Shown: piece after piece, positions 53,238 through 56,204 of the stretch
Layout of the letters: every line of letters starts with the position of its first letter
How positions within the stretch are numbered: the first letter of the stretch is position 1
Assembly (NCBI RefSeq): GCF_018919165.1
Contig: NZ_JAHLQM010000016.1
Span: 1-56,204 of the forward strand
DNA from: Amphibacillus sp. MSJ-3
Lineage (GTDB): Bacteria; Bacillota; Bacilli; Bacillales; Amphibacillaceae
Direction of reading: 5' to 3'
Length of the DNA: 56,204 nucleotides
Notes under the pieces: model-generated
Database searches by the model: none
Told to the model about the DNA's origin: nothing
Seen by the model: only the letters and a program-made list of their open reading frames with translations
Translations under genes and position numbers: made by a program

Positions 53238-53381
53238 CTAAAATATATATGCTAATCCGGAACTGACTATAGAACCTAACATTGCAACAATCATTAAATA
53301 GACGACCATTTTCATACGTCGGTCACGCTTGGACGGTTTACGTTCTACATTGTGTTGAACTTTTTTCTTTGTTTTAGCCAT
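53238..53381 (-). CDS. Prli42-like small membrane protein (stressosome anchor, DUF4044 type)
   Basis: A 47-aa ORF. The N-terminal ~24 residues are strongly basic (AKTKKKVQHNVERKPSKRDR), followed by one membrane helix MKMVVYLMIVAMLGSIVSSG. The R/K-x-VVYLM-I-M-L-S pattern matches the Prli42 miniprotein, which tethers the stressosome to the membrane in Listeria. The N-terminus is longer than in Listeria Prli42. ATG 53381 is preceded by AAGGGGG at good distance, and a terminator follows. Function is inferred. Confidence 0.75.
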   Translation of the reverse strand: MAKTKKKVQHNVERKPSKRDRRMKMVVYLMIVAMLGSIVSSGLAYIF

Positions 53382-53510
53382 GGAAATACCCCCTTTAAGC
53401 AGGAAATCTTATTTCTATTGTAGCCCGATTTGAGAAGAGTGACAAGTCTTATAACAATTGATTTGAAGAGAATTAAAAGATTAATATTGATAAAAGGAGA
53501 ATGGATATAG

Positions 53511-54629
53511 ATGATAAATAAACAAAGACTGATTCAAAATTTTTTAGAGTTAGTTCAAATTGATTCTGAAACAGGAGAAGAGTCTCAAATTTCTCAAGCG
53601 CTTAAAACGATTTTTACGGACTTAGGTGTAGACGTAGTCGAGGATGATTCGCAGTCAAAAACAGGTTTTGGCTCAGGAAATTTAATTTGTACTTTGCCAG
53701 CAAACACCCATGCTAAATCGATTTACTTTACTTCACATATGGATACTGTTGTTCCCGGAAAAGGGGTTGTACCGAAAATTCAAGGGGACTACATAACTTC
53801 AGACGGGACGACCATATTAGGAGCGGATGATAAGGCAGGTCTTGCCGCAATTATTGAAACCATTCATTGTTTGAATGAGAACCAATTACCACATGGACAG
53901 ATTCAATTTGTTATTACCGTTGGTGAAGAATCGGGCTTAGTCGGAGCAAAGGCTTTAGATGCTTCATTACTTGATGCGGAATTTGGTTATGCACTTGATA
54001 GCGATGGGCCAGTAGGTGATATTATTATTGCTGCCCCAACCCAAGTGAAGTTCTTGGCAAAGGTTAAAGGGAAAACTGCTCATGCAGGTGTTGCGCCTGA
54101 AAAGGGTGTATCTGCGATCACAATCGCGGCCAAAGCTATAGCCCAGATGCCTTTAGGTCGTATTGATCATGAAACAACTGCAAATATTGGTCGATTTGAA
54201 GGTGGACAAAAAACAAATATTGTTTGTGATTATGTTGAAATATTAGCTGAGGCTCGTTCGCTTAGTTCTGAAAAAGTTGATTGCCAGGTTAAAAAAATGA
54301 AACAAGCATTTGTTGATGTCGCTAAAGAATTAGGGGGAGACGTCGATATTGAAACAAAGGTAATGTATTCAGGTTTCAAACGATCATCAAATGATGAGGT
54401 CGTTCAACTGGCGCAAAAAGCTATCCAAGCGATTGGAAGAGTGAGTGAATTGAAACAAAGTGGTGGCGGTAGTGATGCAAATATTATTTCGAACTACGGT
54501 ATTCCAACGGTTAATCTTGCGGTAGGATATGAAGACATTCATACAACCAAAGAAAGAATGCCTGTAAGTGAGTTAATCAAATTAACTGAACTTGTTTTAG
54601 AGATTATTCATCAAGCGACAAAAGTATGA
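53511..54629 (+). CDS. yqjE: M20 family tripeptidase (PepT-like, YqjE)
   Basis: A 372-aa cytoplasmic zinc peptidase. Metal and catalytic residues are in SHMDTVVPGKG (His, Asp), LGADDKAGLAAIIE (Asp), VITVGEESGLVGAKAL (catalytic Glu, metal Glu), and GGGSDANIISNYGIPTVNLAVGYEDIHT (final His). The dimerisation domain contains KGKTAHAGVAPEKGVSAI. AAAGGAG precedes ATG 53511. Gene order with dinB matches B. subtilis yqjE...yqjH. Confidence 0.93.
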   Translation: MINKQRLIQNFLELVQIDSETGEESQISQALKTIFTDLGVDVVEDDSQSKTGFGSGNLICTLPANTHAKSIYFTSHMDTVVPGKGVVPKIQGDYITSDGTTILGADDKAGLAAIIETIHCLNENQLPHGQIQFVITVGEESGLVGAKALDASLLDAEFGYALDSDGPVGDIIIAAPTQVKFLAKVKGKTAHAGVAPEKGVSAITIAAKAIAQMPLGRIDHETTANIGRFEGGQKTNIVCDYVEILAEARSLSSEKVDCQVKKMKQAFVDVAKELGGDVDIETKVMYSGFKRSSNDEVVQLAQKAIQAIGRVSELKQSGGGSDANIISNYGIPTVNLAVGYEDIHTTKERMPVSELIKLTELVLEIIHQATKV

Positions 54630-54684
54630 AGATAACGGGGCAATTTAATGATTAAAGATGGTGACTTATAAAGGAAGCGATATA

Positions 54685-55932
54685 ATGTCTAAATGGTATC
54701 CAAAAAAAGGACGCGTCATTCTACATGTGGATATGAACAGTTTTTATGCATCTGTTGAAGCGGCCTATCAACCTGATTTGAAAGGGAAACCCCTTGCTAT
54801 TGCCGGGAATCCTGAAGAACGAAAGGGCATTATTGTCACAAGTAGCTATGAGGCGAGGGCTAAGGGGGTTAAAACAACGATGACATTAGGACAAGCTAAA
54901 CGACTTTGCCCTGAGCTCATTGTTTTACGACCCAATTTTGATCGATATCGACAGGCTTCAAAAGAAATATTTACAATTATGTCGGATATTACAGCACTCG
55001 TTCAACCCATTTCAATCGATGAAGGATATCTGGATATTACTGATTGTTCTGAACTAGGATCACCGTTGCAAATTGCAAAGCAAATTCAAAGTCGAATAAA
55101 GAATGAACTGGCCTTGCCATGTAGTATTGGGATTGCACCTAATAAGTTTTTAGCAAAGATGGCTTCAGATATGAAAAAGCCTATGGGAATCACGGTCTTA
55201 AGAAAAAGGGATTTACCAACTAAGCTATGGCCGCTTGATATTAGAGAGATGTACGGTGTTGGCGAAAAAACGGCCGAAAAGTTAAATCAGATTAATATTT
55301 TTAAAATTGGTGATTTAATAGGAGCAAATGTTTATCAATTAAAACGAATACTTGGGATAAATGGTGAAAGACTTCAACAGCGTGCTAATGGTATTGACCC
55401 AAGTCCGGTTGACCCTAATGCGGTTAATGAGTTTAAAAGCATCGGTAATTCAGAAACATTGAGTGAAGATACGACTGATGATACGACAATTACAGCACTG
55501 TTACGCAAGTTATCACGAAAAGTTTCCGCTCGTTTAGCACGAAAAGAAGTTGCTGCTCAGACCTTGCAAATTATGATTCGGTACTCCAATTGGAAGACAA
55601 TTACTAGAAGTGTCACAAAAACAAGCTATTTTTCAAGTGAAGAGGCTATTTTTAATATTGCGAATGATTTATTTGAAACAAATTGGAATGGTGAACCAAT
55701 TCGTTTGTTAGGAATAACAGCTCAAGGACTAATTGAGAAAGGCGAAATTGTTGAACAATTGAATTTATTTAATTATCAGGAACAACTTGAAAACGAGGCC
55801 ATCCAAAAGGTAATTGAGCAATTGAGTGATAAATATGGTAAAAATCCATTTCAAACAGTTAAGAAAGAAATGGATCATCATATGTTGACAACTAGCTTTC
55901 AAAAGGACTTTCTAGATGATTTTAAAGAATAA
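54685..55932 (+). CDS. dinB: DNA polymerase IV (Y-family)
   Basis: Error-prone translesion polymerase (YqjH in B. subtilis). The 415-aa protein has ILHVDMNSFYASVEAA (catalytic Asp), SSYEARAKGVKTTM, SIDEGYLDITD (catalytic Asp-Glu), CSIGIAPNKFLAKMASDMKKPMG, helix-hairpin-helix YGVGEKTAEKLNQI, and the little-finger domain. A beta-clamp motif QLNLF lies at ~residue 357. ATG 54685 follows AAGGAAG; the frame open to 54658 is not used. An IS200/IS605 element begins just downstream. Confidence 0.95.
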   Translation: MSKWYPKKGRVILHVDMNSFYASVEAAYQPDLKGKPLAIAGNPEERKGIIVTSSYEARAKGVKTTMTLGQAKRLCPELIVLRPNFDRYRQASKEIFTIMSDITALVQPISIDEGYLDITDCSELGSPLQIAKQIQSRIKNELALPCSIGIAPNKFLAKMASDMKKPMGITVLRKRDLPTKLWPLDIREMYGVGEKTAEKLNQINIFKIGDLIGANVYQLKRILGINGERLQQRANGIDPSPVDPNAVNEFKSIGNSETLSEDTTDDTTITALLRKLSRKVSARLARKEVAAQTLQIMIRYSNWKTITRSVTKTSYFSSEEAIFNIANDLFETNWNGEPIRLLGITAQGLIEKGEIVEQLNLFNYQEQLENEAIQKVIEQLSDKYGKNPFQTVKKEMDHHMLTTSFQKDFLDDFKE

Positions 55933-56047
55933 AAAGAATGAACTTTTATTTAGTGGTTTTTCTTTAACGGATTTCCGAAAGAAGTCTCCCATCCTCAAGG
56001 AATGAGAAGGGCGATATCCCGATGAGTAGATGGGAGATGAATTTTGG

Positions 56048-56076
56048 TTGGCTTTAGCCAAAGCTTGTGATACAAT
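56048..56076 (+). promoter_or_regulatory. Candidate promoter of tnpA
   Basis: TTGGCT (56048-56053), 17-base spacer, TACAAT (56071-56076). TTGGCTTTAGCCAA is itself palindromic at the -35. Confidence 0.55.
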
Positions 56077-56108
56077 CAGTATTATCTGGATAAAGGACTG
56101 ATATACCA

Positions 56109-56204
56109 ATGAAATTAGATAACAATAATCATTCAGTGTTCTTATTGCACTATCATCTTGTGCTGGTTGTAAAATATCGCAGACAAGTATTTGATAATGA
56201 AATA
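56109..56204 (+). CDS. tnpA: IS200/IS605 transposase TnpA, N-terminal part (truncated by window end)
   Basis: Thirty-two residues are visible: KLDNNNHSVFLLHYHLVLVV followed by KYRRQVFDNEI. NHSVF-L-YHLV-V-KYR is the hallmark start of the single-strand Y1 transposases. The His-rich HUH and the catalytic Tyr lie beyond the window. AAAGGA (56092-56097) precedes ATG 56109. Confidence 0.9.
   Translation, partial: MKLDNNNHSVFLLHYHLVLVVKYRRQVFDNEI

Larger units (their letters stand above)
55945..56204 (+). mobile_element. IS200/IS605-family element, left end and start of tnpA; continues beyond window
   Basis: The subterminal left end contains TCTCCCATC (from about 55984) pairing with GATGGGAGA (to about 56037), with inner GGGCGATATCCC. 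Such imperfect hairpins are the recognition structures of HUH (Y1) transposases. The element lies directly after dinB. The exact left tip is not determined; these elements make no target duplication. Confidence 0.8.

Noticed and set aside
1-56204. CRISPR array, tRNA, rRNA or known riboswitch
   Set aside because: No regularly spaced repeats with unique spacers, no cloverleaf or CCA-bearing tRNA, no rRNA segments, and no glycine, T-box or other riboswitch core was recognised.

Overview
The window is a low-GC chromosome segment from an endospore-forming Bacillaceae bacterium. The evidence is a complete spoIIIAA-AH operon, spoIVB and spo0A, a comG competence operon, a YteA-type sporulation protein, and a gene order that follows the Bacillus subtilis yqg-yqh-yqi-yqj segment (sodA-pbpA ... 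yqgQ-glcK ... comG ... mntR ... efp-spoIIIA-accBC-yqhY-nusB-folD-xseAB-ispA-tlyA-ahrC-recN-spoIVB-spo0A ... bkd ... yqjA ... yqjH). The small AT-rich genome style and the intergenic repeats suggest a halophilic or alkaliphilic relative (Amphibacillus/Halobacillus/Virgibacillus type). The genus is an inference and cannot be fixed from this window.

Layout. 1-119 is the 3' end of a group IIC-type intron. 300-11135 carries yteA-like, sodA, a class B PBP, two small membrane proteins (YqzC/YqzD type), rpmG, 5-formyl-THF cyclo-ligase, an unknown anchored protein, yqgQ-glcK, an LTA-synthase-like enzyme and a YqgX-type hydrolase. 11193-15036 (minus strand) is the complete comGA-GG operon. 15220-19716 holds aroK, yqzE, yqhG/yqhH and the rhodanese yqhL. 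19757-21100 is an intact IS30-family element between yqhL and mntR. 21279-26337 holds mntR, a patatin-like gene, yqhP, yqhR, a proline dipeptidase and efp. A dead IS1182-type transposase fragment precedes the spoIIIA operon (26912-32033). 32213-41932 is a dense housekeeping run (accB, accC, yqhY, nusB, folD, xseA, xseB, ispA, tlyA, ahrC, recN). 42092-45453 is spoIVB, spo0A and a LysM-CAP secreted protein. 45748-52037 is an aspartokinase and a four-gene branched-chain 2-oxo acid dehydrogenase operon. 52250-55932 is a yqjA-like exporter, a 47-aa Prli42-like stressosome anchor, a tripeptidase and DNA polymerase IV. The window ends inside an IS200/IS605 tnpA.

How the genes work together. Three developmental programmes meet here: DNA uptake (comG pseudopilus), sporulation (Spo0A, the SpoIIIA-AH feeding channel and the SpoIVB signalling protease) and envelope building (PBP, LTA synthase). 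Fatty-acid and isoprenoid metabolism sit between them (AccB/AccC, BKDH for branched-chain primers, IspA).

Against the B. subtilis order, several blocks are absent at their usual places: gcvT-gcvPA-gcvPB between yqhH and yqhL, lipM between yqhL and mntR, yqhQ and aroQ near yqhR/pepQ, dxs between ispA and tlyA, and ptb-bcd-buk ahead of lpdV. Most of these sites now hold repeats or mobile DNA.

The least explained signals are a ~110-165 bp structured intergenic repeat in three copies (5438-5581, 16065-16174, 23366-23531), an apparent AUU start codon for comGA, a hairpin that buries the ribosome binding site of the LysM-CAP gene, a triplicated GTGAAC motif in the sodA leader, and large palindromes next to the IS30 transposase and downstream of yqhL.
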